Source: Buchnera aphidicola (Aphis fabae)
GTDB taxonomy: Bacteria; Pseudomonadota; Gammaproteobacteria; Enterobacterales; Enterobacteriaceae
NCBI RefSeq assembly: GCF_009069125.1
Contig: NZ_CP042427.1
Span: 124,001-188,000 of the forward strand
Length of the DNA: 64,000 nucleotides
Direction of reading: 5' to 3'
Position 1 is the first letter of the stretch; every line of letters begins with the position of its first letter. A program made the translations under genes and the position numbers. The notes under the pieces were generated by a model that saw only the letters and a program-made list of their open reading frames with translations, made no database searches and was not told the origin of the DNA. Positions 39,091 to 49,543 of the stretch are shown here, piece after piece.

Positions 39091-40293
39091 TTATTTTATA
39101 TTTTTTAAAGGTAAATTAAATGCTTTAAATAAAGATTTCATAAATTCTTTATCTAAACAAAATGTTTTACCAGGACTATCCGATATTTTTGCCACTGGTT
39201 TTCCATTACATTTAACTAATTTAATTACAATATTGAGTGGTTTCACATTGGGAATATCACAAGTTAATTTTGTTCCAATACCAAATATAACATTAATTCT
39301 CTTATTAAATTTTTTATATAAAGTTATAATTTTCTTAAAATTTAAATTATCTGAAAATAATAATGTTTTAGTAGAAGGATCAATTCCTAAATGTTGGTAA
39401 TGTTTTAAAGCTTTTTCAGCCCATTGTATTGGATCACCTGAATCATGTCTGATACCTTGATATGATTTAGATAAAGATAAATCAAAATCACGCAAGAATG
39501 CATCCATTGTAATACAATCTGTTAGCGCAATGCCTAAATGCCTATTATATTGACATAACCATATTTTCAAAGCTAAAGATTGACTATATTTTAAATTAGA
39601 ACTAATTTGTTGGTGCGCTTGAAACCATTCATGTGCCTGGGTTCCTACTGGAGATAATTTTAAAATACGAGAAATATGATAATTACTTGAACCAACTAAA
39701 AAAGGAAATCGTTTTTTTAAGCTTTTAATAATAGAATATTGTACATCATATGAAAATCTGCGTCTTGTTCCAAAATCAATGATTTTTAAACGAGATAAAT
39801 CTAAATTTTTAGTATAATTAAAAAATTTTTTTAACTTTAAGTTTAAATAATCTACTGCAATATTTGGAGTAATATCAGGATAATGGTTTTTATGAAAAAT
39901 TTCGCTAATTAATGATAAAATAGGAACTTCCCATAAAATTACCTCGTGCCATGGGCCAGTAATTCGAATATGTAATTGACCATAATAATTATTTACTTCT
40001 ACTTGTGTTATATTATAACGAAAATTTTTTAACCAATATAAATATTCTTTTTTAAAGAATGGAAAAGAATTCATATATAGATATTCTTCATGACTCAAAG
40101 ATAAAGATGCCATCATATTAATTTGATCTAATAAAATATGTGAATAAATTCCTAAAAAATTAGCACCTCTACAAATAAACTCTGCAACAACATTAACATT
40201 TTTATAACAAAAAAATACAGCTTGCTGCATATGAAGTTTATATGCATCAGTATCTAGCAATGTTTTTACTATTGGATAATTATATTTCTTCAT
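39091..40293 (-). CDS. pncB: Nicotinate phosphoribosyltransferase
   Basis: Makes nicotinate mononucleotide from nicotinate and PRPP for NAD salvage. 400 residues, equal to E. coli. [18 protein letters not shown] contains the His whose phosphorylation drives the reaction, and [17 protein letters not shown] is the PRPP-binding core. The ATG at 40293 is followed upstream by a 271-base featureless AT-rich gap to the divergent pyrD. It indicates dependence on nicotinate from the host, or recycling of it. Confidence 0.96.
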   Translation of the reverse strand: MKKYNYPIVKTLLDTDAYKLHMQQAVFFCYKNVNVVAEFICRGANFLGIYSHILLDQINMMASLSLSHEEYLYMNSFPFFKKEYLYWLKNFRYNITQVEVNNYYGQLHIRITGPWHEVILWEVPILSLISEIFHKNHYPDITPNIAVDYLNLKLKKFFNYTKNLDLSRLKIIDFGTRRRFSYDVQYSIIKSLKKRFPFLVGSSNYHISRILKLSPVGTQAHEWFQAHQQISSNLKYSQSLALKIWLCQYNRHLGIALTDCITMDAFLRDFDLSLSKSYQGIRHDSGDPIQWAEKALKHYQHLGIDPSTKTLLFSDNLNFKKIITLYKKFNKRINVIFGIGTKLTCDIPNVKPLNIVIKLVKCNGKPVAKISDSPGKTFCLDKEFMKSLFKAFNLPLKNIK

Positions 40294-40564
40294 AATGTAT
40301 CTATTTTTATTCTACTTTTTTATATTAATGATCATTACTATACGATTTTATATATAAAATTATCTATAAAATTTATATAAAAATATAACATAAATAAAAA
40401 AGTTATCAATTTTTGAAAAAAATATATATTTATTATAACTGAATAATAATGTTAAATTTTTAATGTTTATTAAAATTATAACAAAACAATTATATTTTTT
40501 TACATATCAATGAAAAAATAGTTTTAAAATACATATTTTATTTTAAAATTAAAAAGGAATTATA

Positions 40565-41575
40565 ATGTTTTACTATTTTGTACGTAAACTTTTGTTTTTA
40601 ATAGAGCCTGAAAAATCACATACACTGACATTAAAATGTCTTAATTCTAAATATATTCAGATACTAATAGATATGTTTTTAAAACCTATTCCATCAAGAC
40701 CAATTAAATGTATGGGATTAACATTTCCCAATAAAGTTGGTTTAGCTGCTGGAATGGATAAAAATGGAGAGTATATAGATTTTTTTTCTAAATTAGGATT
40801 TGGTTTTATTGAATTAGGTACAGTCACTCCATTACCTCAAGTAGGAAATCCAAAACCAAGAATATTTAGAATGCTTTCAGAAGAAGCAATTGTTAACAAA
40901 ATGGGATTTAATAACCTTGGTATAGAAAATCTTATTAATAATATTAAAAAATCAAAATTTAAAGGTATAATTGGAGTAAATATAGGAAAAAATAAAAATA
41001 CTTCTATTGAAAATGCAATAAATGATTATTTAATATGTATAGAAAAAATATATTGTTATACTGATTATATTGCTATTAATATTTCTTCTCCTAATACAAA
41101 AAATTTAAGAAATTTACAATTCGGAGTATTATTTAAAAATTTACTAAAGAAAACAAAAAGAAAACAAAAAGAAATGCATATAAAACATTCAAAATATGTG
41201 CCAATAGCGATTAAAATTTCACCAGACTTATCAAGAAATGAGATAATTTATATCTCACAGCAATTAATTAAATTTAAAATAGATGCAGTGATCGCAACTA
41301 ATACCACTTTAGACCATTCATTAATACATAAAATAAAAAACAGTCAAATTAAAGGAGGGTTAAGTGGTTTGCCTTTGCAAAGAAAAAGTAATGATATAGT
41401 TTCAATATTATACAAACAACTTAAAAAAAACATTCCTATAATTGGCGTAGGAGGAATTAATTCTATAAATTCAGCAAAAGAAAAAATTAAATCAGGAGCT
41501 AAATTAATACAAATATATTCTGGACTAATATACCATGGTCCAAAACTTATTAGAAATATAATCAAAAAATTATAA
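40565..41575 (+). CDS. pyrD: Dihydroorotate dehydrogenase (quinone), class 2
   Basis: Oxidises dihydroorotate to orotate with quinone as acceptor, at the inner membrane. 336 residues, equal to E. coli. The N-terminal helical membrane-contact extension ([19 protein letters not shown]) marks class 2. [12 protein letters not shown] binds FMN, and [14 protein letters not shown] carries the catalytic Ser. Preceded by AAAAAGGAATTATA. Product of pyrC here is its substrate. Confidence 0.97.
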   Translation: MFYYFVRKLLFLIEPEKSHTLTLKCLNSKYIQILIDMFLKPIPSRPIKCMGLTFPNKVGLAAGMDKNGEYIDFFSKLGFGFIELGTVTPLPQVGNPKPRIFRMLSEEAIVNKMGFNNLGIENLINNIKKSKFKGIIGVNIGKNKNTSIENAINDYLICIEKIYCYTDYIAINISSPNTKNLRNLQFGVLFKNLLKKTKRKQKEMHIKHSKYVPIAIKISPDLSRNEIIYISQQLIKFKIDAVIATNTTLDHSLIHKIKNSQIKGGLSGLPLQRKSNDIVSILYKQLKKNIPIIGVGGINSINSAKEKIKSGAKLIQIYSGLIYHGPKLIRNIIKKL

Positions 41576-41695
41576 AGTATTTTATTTTTATAAAAATTTT
41601 AATTTAAAAATAAACACGATAAATTATTTTAAAATAAAATATTTAAAAAAATTATATTTTTTAAAAAAATAATTTTATACTATAAGATATATAAA

Positions 41696-43789
41696 ATGAA
41701 TTATTTATATGCTAGTACAAATTTAGGATGTGAAAAATTATTAGAAAGTGAACTCATTTTTTTAGGAGCAAAAAACTTAAATATAACTAAAGGAGGTATT
41801 TATTATGAAGCTGAAGATGTATTACTATATAAAAGTTTAATATGGAGTCGAATTGCTTCAAGAATTTTTATATGCATTAAAAAATTTATTATTAAAAATA
41901 ATAATGATCTATATATTCACACTTACCAAATTAATTGGGATAAAATTTTATATTTAAATAAAACTTTTTTAGTAAAATTTAAAGGAAATAATAATATTAT
42001 TCGAAATAGTTTATTTGGAGCATTAACTATAAAAGATGCGATTGTTGATCAATTTTACAAACAATATTCTATGCGTCCTAATATTAATCTTATTACTCCT
42101 GATATTCGAATTCAAGCAATATTAAACCACAACACAATAGATATTATGTTAGATTTAAGTGGTCAGTCTTTAAATAAAAGAGGATACCGAAAATTTTCTA
42201 ATACTACACCAATTAAAGAAAACTTAAGCGCAGCAATTGTATTAAGTTCTGCATGGATAAAAAACAGTCCTTTAATCGATCCAATGTGTGGGTCAGGAAC
42301 ATTATTGATTGAAGCTGCAATGATTTATTCTGATAGGGCACCAGGACTAAAAAGAACAAGATGGGGTTTTCAATCTTGGAAAGGATATAATAAATTTTTA
42401 TGGAATACAGTTCTTAATGAAGCAAATAAAAAATTTGAAACTAAAATAAAAGAATGTAAAAAAAATTTATTTATAGGATATGACTGTAATAATAAGATTA
42501 TAGAACAAGCTAAAGAAAATGCATTTAATGCAAATGTATTAGATATTATTCAATTTTCAACATCTAATTTAAATGATCTTAATAATCCATATAAAGAAAA
42601 AGAAATTGGAACGTTATTAATCAATCCGCCATATGGAGAAAGAGAAAATACTGAAAACGCTTTAGTATCGTTATATATTCACATGGGATATATATTTAAA
42701 AAATATTTTGAAAATTGGAAATTATCAATTTTTACTGCATCAGAATTTTTATCAAATTTTTTACAAATGCAAGCTTATGAAAAATTATTTTTTAAAAATG
42801 GTCCATTAAACTGTTTTTTAAAAAATTATAAAATATTTTCAGAAATACTGAATCAAAAAAATACAGAATATGAAAATAGATTAAAAAAAAATATTCAAAA
42901 ATTAAAAAAATGGAATGATTTTAAAAAAATAGAATGTTTTCGTATATATGATAGAGATATACCTAATTATAATATTGTTGTAGATGTTTATAAAAAATGG
43001 TTAATCATTCAAGAATATGAATCACCAAAAATAATAAATACACATTATGCTTATAAAAGATTATGCCATGCAATTTATTACACTAAAGAAATACTATCTA
43101 TTCCAATAGATAACATAGTATTTAAAATCAGAAAAAAACAAAAAAATAAATCACAATATCAAAAACTTTTTAATAGCAATAAATTTTTTATAGTTCAAGA
43201 ATATTATGCAAAATTATTAATAAATTTAACTGATTATTTAGACACTGGATTATTTTTAGAACATCGACGTATAAGAAAACTTATTAATACAATGTCTTAT
43301 GGAAAAGATTTTTTAAATTTATTTGCATATACTGGCAGCGCTAGTGTTTATGCTGGATTGGGAGGTGCTAAAACTACAACAACTATAGATATATCTAAAA
43401 CATATATACAATGGTCAATAAAAAATATGTCAATTAACAATTTAATTGGAAAACAACATTCTTTTATTCAATCAAATTGTTTAGAGTGGATTAAATCAAA
43501 TTATCAAACATTTGATCTAATATTTCTTAATCCACCTACTTTTTCAAATTCTAAAAAAATGAAAAAAATTTTTGAATTAAAAAAAGATTATCTTGATTTA
43601 ATAAACAGTTTAAAAAAAAATTTAAGAAAAAATGGTTATATTATTTTTTCAAGTTCTACAAATAATTTTCAAATTAATTTTGATGAAGTTAATAAAATGC
43701 AATTATATGTTAAAAACATTACCCATTTAGTACAATCAAAAGATTTTTTAAATAAAAAATATTATTCTTGGTTAATAAAACATATATAG
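41696..43789 (+). CDS. rlmL: Bifunctional 23S rRNA methyltransferase RlmKL
   Basis: Methylates G2445 (N2) and G2069 (N7) of 23S rRNA. 697 residues (E. coli about 702). The N-terminal THUMP domain is followed by the RlmL methyltransferase with DPMCGSGTLLIEAAM and LLINPPYGER, then the RlmK methyltransferase with FLNLFAYTGSASVYAGLGGA (its SAM motif) and FLNPPTFSNSK. Both NPP(Y/F) catalytic motifs are intact, so both activities are likely kept. It precedes uup by 21 bases, as in E. coli. Confidence 0.95.
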   Translation: MNYLYASTNLGCEKLLESELIFLGAKNLNITKGGIYYEAEDVLLYKSLIWSRIASRIFICIKKFIIKNNNDLYIHTYQINWDKILYLNKTFLVKFKGNNNIIRNSLFGALTIKDAIVDQFYKQYSMRPNINLITPDIRIQAILNHNTIDIMLDLSGQSLNKRGYRKFSNTTPIKENLSAAIVLSSAWIKNSPLIDPMCGSGTLLIEAAMIYSDRAPGLKRTRWGFQSWKGYNKFLWNTVLNEANKKFETKIKECKKNLFIGYDCNNKIIEQAKENAFNANVLDIIQFSTSNLNDLNNPYKEKEIGTLLINPPYGERENTENALVSLYIHMGYIFKKYFENWKLSIFTASEFLSNFLQMQAYEKLFFKNGPLNCFLKNYKIFSEILNQKNTEYENRLKKNIQKLKKWNDFKKIECFRIYDRDIPNYNIVVDVYKKWLIIQEYESPKIINTHYAYKRLCHAIYYTKEILSIPIDNIVFKIRKKQKNKSQYQKLFNSNKFFIVQEYYAKLLINLTDYLDTGLFLEHRRIRKLINTMSYGKDFLNLFAYTGSASVYAGLGGAKTTTTIDISKTYIQWSIKNMSINNLIGKQHSFIQSNCLEWIKSNYQTFDLIFLNPPTFSNSKKMKKIFELKKDYLDLINSLKKNLRKNGYIIFSSSTNNFQINFDEVNKMQLYVKNITHLVQSKDFLNKKYYSWLIKHI

Positions 43790-43810
43790 TAAATTTTACA
43801 TGAGAAAACT

Positions 43811-45568
43811 ATGAATTTAATTAGCATTAAAGATGCTTCATTATCATTTAGCAATTTAGAAATACTAAAAAATGCTTCTTTTTATATAAACAAAAACGAA
43901 CGCATTTGTTTGACTGGTAAAAATGGAGCTGGAAAATCAACGTTATTAAAAATAATTAATAAAACACAAGACTTAGATAAAGGTGTTATTTCATATAGAA
44001 AAAATATTAAAACTTCGTATTTAGCACAAGAAAATTTAAATTATTTAAATATTTCTATTTTTGAATTTATTAAAAAAAAGTTTAAAAAAATTAATACTAA
44101 TGAAATTATAAAAATAGAAAAAATAATTGACATATTAAAATTAAATAAAAATACCTTACTTTCAGAAGTATCTGGTGGATTTTTAAGAAAAATTGCATTA
44201 AGCGCAACTTTAGTAGATGAACCTGATATATTATTACTTGATGAACCTACTAATCATTTAGATATGAATACAATTAAATGGTTAGAAAATTTTTTAAAAA
44301 AATTTTCTGGTAGTATTGTTTTTATATCACATGATAGATGGTTCATTGAAAAGGTTTGTACAAGAATTATTGATCTTGATAGAGGTAAATTAATATCTTT
44401 CCCAGGGGATTATAAAAAATTTATTAAATTAAAATATCAAAATAATTCTATTGAAAAAGTTAAAAAAAAATTATTTGATCAAAAATTGGAAAAAGAAGAA
44501 ATTTGGATTAAAAAAGGAATTAAAGCACGTACTACAAGAAATGAAGGTAGAGTAAGAAATTTAGAAATATTAAGAAAAGAGAATAAAAATTATAAAAAAG
44601 TAGAAAAATTTAATAATATTACAATTAATGAAATTAAAGATTATTCTGGAAAAATAGCTTTTAAGTTAAAAAATATAAATTTTTGTATAAAAAACAAAAC
44701 TATTATTCAAAATTTTTCTTCAATAATACAGCATGGTGATAAAATAGGATTAATCGGTAAAAATGGTTCTGGTAAAAGTACTATGATTAAAATACTAATA
44801 GGAGAAAATCAAGTTCAAACAGGAGATTTTTATTCAGGAAAACAACTAAAGATAGCATATTTTGATCAAAATCGATCTATTTTAAATTCTAACAAATCTA
44901 TTTTAGATAATATTAACGAAGGTAAAGATAAAATATTAATTAATGGAAAAGAACAACATTTAGTAGGATATTTAAAAAAATTCTTATTTAAACCATATGA
45001 TCTTGCAAGATTAGTAAAAACTTTATCTGGTGGAGAATGCAATAGATTGCTTTTAGCTAAATTATTTTTAAAAAAAAATAATGTGTTAATTTTTGACGAA
45101 CCAACAAATGACTTAGATTTAGAAACATTAGAATTATTAGAAAAAATTATTATTCAATATTCCGGAACTGTTTTAATAGTAAGTCATGATAGACATTTTA
45201 TTCAAAATACAGTAAATAAATATTGGCTATTTAAAGGAAATGGATTAATTACTACACATTTAGGTGCATATAAAGAACCAACAGAAAAAGAAATTAAAAA
45301 AAACAAAAATAAAAAAAATATATACACTTTAAATAAAAAATTAAACTTATCAAATCAAAATCAACTAAAAAAAGAAATAAAAAAAATATTAAATCAAATT
45401 GAAAATATAGAAAAAAATATTAAAATTTTACAAGATGAAATCAATAAACCTGAATTTTTTAAAAAAAATATTATTAATCAATTACCTATATTAAAAAAAT
45501 TAAATTTAGAAGAAAAAAAACTAGAAAAACAATTAATATGTTGGGAAAATTTAGAAAAATATAAATAA
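43811..45568 (+). CDS. uup: ABC-F ATPase Uup
   Basis: Soluble ABC-F protein with two ATP-binding cassettes and no membrane domain; E. coli Uup is linked to ribosome-related functions and to suppression of transposon excision. 585 residues (E. coli about 635). Cassette 1: LTGKNGAGKSTLLK near 35-48 and LLLDEPTNHLDM. Cassette 2: GKNGSGKSTM and the signature LSGGECNRLLLAKL with FDEPTNDLDLE. The C-terminal coiled-coil DNA-binding domain is shortened and Lys-rich. Likely cotranscribed with rlmL. Confidence 0.93.
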   Translation: MNLISIKDASLSFSNLEILKNASFYINKNERICLTGKNGAGKSTLLKIINKTQDLDKGVISYRKNIKTSYLAQENLNYLNISIFEFIKKKFKKINTNEIIKIEKIIDILKLNKNTLLSEVSGGFLRKIALSATLVDEPDILLLDEPTNHLDMNTIKWLENFLKKFSGSIVFISHDRWFIEKVCTRIIDLDRGKLISFPGDYKKFIKLKYQNNSIEKVKKKLFDQKLEKEEIWIKKGIKARTTRNEGRVRNLEILRKENKNYKKVEKFNNITINEIKDYSGKIAFKLKNINFCIKNKTIIQNFSSIIQHGDKIGLIGKNGSGKSTMIKILIGENQVQTGDFYSGKQLKIAYFDQNRSILNSNKSILDNINEGKDKILINGKEQHLVGYLKKFLFKPYDLARLVKTLSGGECNRLLLAKLFLKKNNVLIFDEPTNDLDLETLELLEKIIIQYSGTVLIVSHDRHFIQNTVNKYWLFKGNGLITTHLGAYKEPTEKEIKKNKNKKNIYTLNKKLNLSNQNQLKKEIKKILNQIENIEKNIKILQDEINKPEFFKKNIINQLPILKKLNLEEKKLEKQLICWENLEKYK

Positions 45569-45619
45569 AAACTTAAACAATTAATTGAAAATTTAATGTG
45601 CTCTTTACTTTTATAGAAA

Positions 45620-46558
45620 TTATATAGATTTCATACAATTTAAAGAACAGCAATGTTTAAAATTAATTGCACAATTACCACATTGAATAAATAATAAATG
45701 ACATAAATTAAAAGCACAATTTACATAATTATCTGAAGGTTGACGACATTGATTACAAACAGACATGATATCTTTTGATATTTTTTCGCTCATACGATTA
45801 TCAAATACAAAATTACTACCCTTAAATAAAATAGGTAATCTTTTTTTCTTTGCTTCATTTACATATCCAATTATTCCACCTTCTATATGATAAATATTCT
45901 TAAAACCATTAAAAATCATCCAAGATGTTGCTTTTTCACAACGAATTCCACCTGTACAATACATTACTATATTTTTCTTTTTATCATAGTTCATAACTTT
46001 TATTACGTTTTTTAATTGTTCTCGAAAAGTTTTACTCTTAATTTCTACAGCATTAGGAAAGTGACCTATTTTATATTCATAAGAATTTCTCATGTCAACA
46101 AATATTGTATCTTTATTATTTAACATTAAATTAACTTGTTCTGCATTAATATATTTTCCAACATTTTTAAATTTAAATAAAGGATCTTTAATTCCATCAT
46201 TAACAATATATTTTTTAAGTTTTACAGAAAGTATCCAAAATGCATTTGTATTGTTAATATTAAATGTTTTATTAATTCGTAAACCATTTAATACTGGATT
46301 AAATTGATATAAAAATTTTTTAAATACTGAATACATATTAACAGGAATACTAATTTGAGCATTTATTCCTTCATGAGATATATATACTCTACCTAATATA
46401 TTATATTCAAAAAAATTTTTATAAATTTCATCTCTAAAATTTTTAGGTTCTTTAATATAAAAATACTTGTAAAAAGAAAGAATTAAACGAGGTTTTCTAT
46501 TTAAAAGTATATGATTTTTTAATTCTTTTTTAGAAATACAATTATGTAAAATCGACAT
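45620..46558 (-). CDS. trhO: tRNA uridine(34) hydroxylase TrhO (rhodanese family)
   Basis: Oxygen-dependent 5-hydroxylation of U34 in tRNAs (formerly YceA). 312 residues (E. coli about 350). The N-terminal ferredoxin-like domain (GRVYISHEGINAQIS) is followed by the rhodanese domain with the active-site loop MYCTGGIRCEKATSWM and a Cys-rich C-terminal zinc region (CNQCRQPSDNYVNC, then further Cys). The tail is shorter than in E. coli. It stands alone, convergent with uup. Confidence 0.93.
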   Translation of the reverse strand: MSILHNCISKKELKNHILLNRKPRLILSFYKYFYIKEPKNFRDEIYKNFFEYNILGRVYISHEGINAQISIPVNMYSVFKKFLYQFNPVLNGLRINKTFNINNTNAFWILSVKLKKYIVNDGIKDPLFKFKNVGKYINAEQVNLMLNNKDTIFVDMRNSYEYKIGHFPNAVEIKSKTFREQLKNVIKVMNYDKKKNIVMYCTGGIRCEKATSWMIFNGFKNIYHIEGGIIGYVNEAKKKRLPILFKGSNFVFDNRMSEKISKDIMSVCNQCRQPSDNYVNCAFNLCHLLFIQCGNCAINFKHCCSLNCMKSI

Positions 46559-46604
46559 GATAAACTCACACTATTTTAAAAATAAATATGGTACTCAATT
46601 ATTA

Positions 46605-49478
46605 TTAATTTTCATTAAATGCATTATTAAAAATTTCTATTTGATGAGATAATTTTAAATATATTTCATTTAAATCTTTTAGTTTTTCTTTTTCTTTTGT
46701 TATAATATGTTTAGGTGCATAATGTAAAAAATCTTTATTTAAAGTTTTTTCTTCTATATATGATATTTTTAATTTTATGTTCTTTATTTCTTTATTTAAT
46801 CTTTTTAATTCAATTTTTTTATCTATTACTTTAAGTAAAGGAATTAAAATTTCTACTCCGTCAATTATTTTTTTTATAGACAACAAAGGCTCCTTATATT
46901 CTTTAGATACAATTTCAATTTTATCTAAATGAGCTATATTTCGTAATAACAATAAATTTTTTTGAATAATTTTTTCTTGATCAAAAGAAATATTTTTTAA
47001 GAACAATGATAAAAGTTTTTTAGAACTAATATTCATTTCAGCTCTAATATTTCTTAAAAAAATTATTATTTTTTTAATCCAGCTCATATGAAATAAAATA
47101 TTTTCATTAAAAAATGAATTATTATATTTTGGAAAAGGCTGAAGCATAATGGTTTTTTCTTTAATATTTTTAATTTTTTTTATACGTTGCCAAATACTTT
47201 CAGTAATAAAAGGAATAATTGGATGTAATAATTTTAAAAGTTTTTCCAAAACGTAAATCAAAATATTTTTAGTCGCATGTATATCTTGAGACGAACCAAA
47301 TTTTATAATTAATTTAGCAAATTCTAAATACCAATCACAAAAATTATTCCAAGTAAAATCATATAAAATATTCGCTGCAATATCAAACCGATAGTTATCT
47401 AATGAATTTCTATATGATTTTACTATGTTATTAAACTCTATTAAAATCCATTTATTTATAAATAACATGTTATTATTGATTTTAAAATGAAAAAAAACAT
47501 GATCTTTTGTATGAATTAAAACAAATCGGCTAGCATTCCAAAGCTTATTACAAAAGTTTCGATATCCTTTCAATCTACTCATATCCCATTTTATATCACG
47601 TGTATTAGAAGCTAAAGCACAAAATGTAAAACGTAGTGCATCTGTACCCGTTGGACTAATTCCATTGGGAAATTGATTTATAGTACGTTTTTTAATTTGA
47701 TCGAATAATTGTGGTTGTAATAAATCACTTGTTCTTTTTTTAATTAAATTATTTAATGAAATACCATCTATCATATCTAAAGGATCAATTACATTTCCTT
47801 TTGATTTTGACATTTTTTGACCTTCTTCATCACGTATTAAACCTGTAATATAAACATTTTTAAAAGGAACCTGAGATATACCAAAATTGTCTTTAACAAG
47901 ATACATAGTTAACATAATCATTCTAGCAATCCAGAAAAAAATAATATCAAAACCACTAACTAATACGTTAGTCGAATGAAAAATTTTTAAAAATTCTGTT
48001 TTTTTAGGCCATCCTAATGTAGAGAAAGTCCATAATCCAGAAGAAAACCAAGTATCTAAAACATCTTCATCTTGAATTAATTCTATATTATTTGCTATCT
48101 TATATTCTTTTCGTATTTCATTTTCACTATATCCAACATATATATTTTTTTTATGATCATACCAAACTGGAATACGGTGTCCCCACCATAATTGACGTGA
48201 AATACACCAGTCTTCGATATTGTTCATCCAAGATAAATACATAGTTTTATATTGTGATGGAATGAAATTAATTCTTTTATCTTTAACTGCAGAAATAGCT
48301 AAATTAGCTAATTTTGACGTTTTTAAATACCATTGATTGGTTAACATAGGCTGGATTATAACACCACTTCTATCACCATGAGGTGTAAGAATATCACATT
48401 CCTCGACTTTTTCTAGAAGTCCTATTTTTTTTATTTCTTCAATTACTTTTACTCTTGCAGAAATAATATCTAAATTTTGAAATTTACTCGGAACTAATAA
48501 ATTATATATCTTAGAAGTTCGACCTTTATAATCATAAACATCAAAATGAGTTTTAATTTTTCCATTAAAAGTAAAAACATTAATCATTGGTAACTTATGA
48601 CGAAATCCAACTTTATAATCATTAAAATCATGTGCTGGTGTAATTTTTACACAACCTGTTCCTTTTTTTATATCAGCATATTGATCTCCAATAATAGGTA
48701 TAATTCTATTAACTAAAGGACATATAACAAATTGACCGATAAACTTACTATAATTTTTATCTTGTGGATTAACGGCTAAAGCTGTATCTCCTAGCAAAGT
48801 TTCAGGCCTAGTTGTAGAAACTATTAAATATTTAATTAGATTGTTATTTTTTTTTTTATCACAAATAATAGGATATCGAATAAACCATTTTTTACTTTTT
48901 ATTAAACGATGTTCTACTTCTAAATCTGAAATAACTGTTTCTAATTTTGAATCCCAATGTACTAATCTTTTTTTTTGATATATTAAATTATTTTTATAAA
49001 AAATAATAAAAGCTTCTTTAACAGAGTTACAAATATCAGGATCTAAAGTAAATTTTTCACGATCCCAATCGACAGAATTACCTAAACGTCGCATTTGTTT
49101 TGTAACAATTAAATTATATTTATTTTTCCATGACCATATCTTTTTGATAAAATCATTTCTACTATAATCTTTTTTAGTTTTATGCTCTTCAAGATATATT
49201 TGACGTTCAACTAAAATTTGTGTTGCTATTCCAGCATGATCTGTTCCAACTTGCCATAATGTATTTTTTCCCTGCATTCTATGATAACGAATTAATATAT
49301 CCATAATAGTTTGTTGAAATGCATGCCCCATATGTAAATTTCCAGTAATATTAGGAGGAGGCATCATGATACAAAACGATGTTTTAGTTGAATCATTATT
49401 AGGTTTAAAATATCCGTTTTTTTCCCAAAAATTATACAAAGGTTCTTCAATGTCTTTAGGGTTATAAGTTTTGTCCAT
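46605..49478 (-). CDS. valS: Valyl-tRNA synthetase
   Basis: Class I synthetase with editing activity. 957 residues (E. coli 951). The HIGH motif is in PPPNITGNLHMGHAFQQ near residue 41, the CP1 editing domain spans roughly 190-340, KMSKSKGNVIDPLD carries KMSKS, and the anticodon domain and C-terminal coiled-coil arm are complete. An 11-A run (on the coding strand, 48857-48847) lies in the KKKNNN segment of the editing domain. holC, between pepA and valS in E. coli, is missing; only 65 bases separate the two genes. Confidence 0.97.
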   Translation of the reverse strand: MDKTYNPKDIEEPLYNFWEKNGYFKPNNDSTKTSFCIMMPPPNITGNLHMGHAFQQTIMDILIRYHRMQGKNTLWQVGTDHAGIATQILVERQIYLEEHKTKKDYSRNDFIKKIWSWKNKYNLIVTKQMRRLGNSVDWDREKFTLDPDICNSVKEAFIIFYKNNLIYQKKRLVHWDSKLETVISDLEVEHRLIKSKKWFIRYPIICDKKKNNNLIKYLIVSTTRPETLLGDTALAVNPQDKNYSKFIGQFVICPLVNRIIPIIGDQYADIKKGTGCVKITPAHDFNDYKVGFRHKLPMINVFTFNGKIKTHFDVYDYKGRTSKIYNLLVPSKFQNLDIISARVKVIEEIKKIGLLEKVEECDILTPHGDRSGVIIQPMLTNQWYLKTSKLANLAISAVKDKRINFIPSQYKTMYLSWMNNIEDWCISRQLWWGHRIPVWYDHKKNIYVGYSENEIRKEYKIANNIELIQDEDVLDTWFSSGLWTFSTLGWPKKTEFLKIFHSTNVLVSGFDIIFFWIARMIMLTMYLVKDNFGISQVPFKNVYITGLIRDEEGQKMSKSKGNVIDPLDMIDGISLNNLIKKRTSDLLQPQLFDQIKKRTINQFPNGISPTGTDALRFTFCALASNTRDIKWDMSRLKGYRNFCNKLWNASRFVLIHTKDHVFFHFKINNNMLFINKWILIEFNNIVKSYRNSLDNYRFDIAANILYDFTWNNFCDWYLEFAKLIIKFGSSQDIHATKNILIYVLEKLLKLLHPIIPFITESIWQRIKKIKNIKEKTIMLQPFPKYNNSFFNENILFHMSWIKKIIIFLRNIRAEMNISSKKLLSLFLKNISFDQEKIIQKNLLLLRNIAHLDKIEIVSKEYKEPLLSIKKIIDGVEILIPLLKVIDKKIELKRLNKEIKNIKLKISYIEEKTLNKDFLHYAPKHIITKEKEKLKDLNEIYLKLSHQIEIFNNAFNEN

Positions 49479-49543
49479 TTTATTTAATCATTTTCTATTA
49501 AAAAGGTAATGTTGCTAATTGAATGTAAATATCTTTTTATTCT

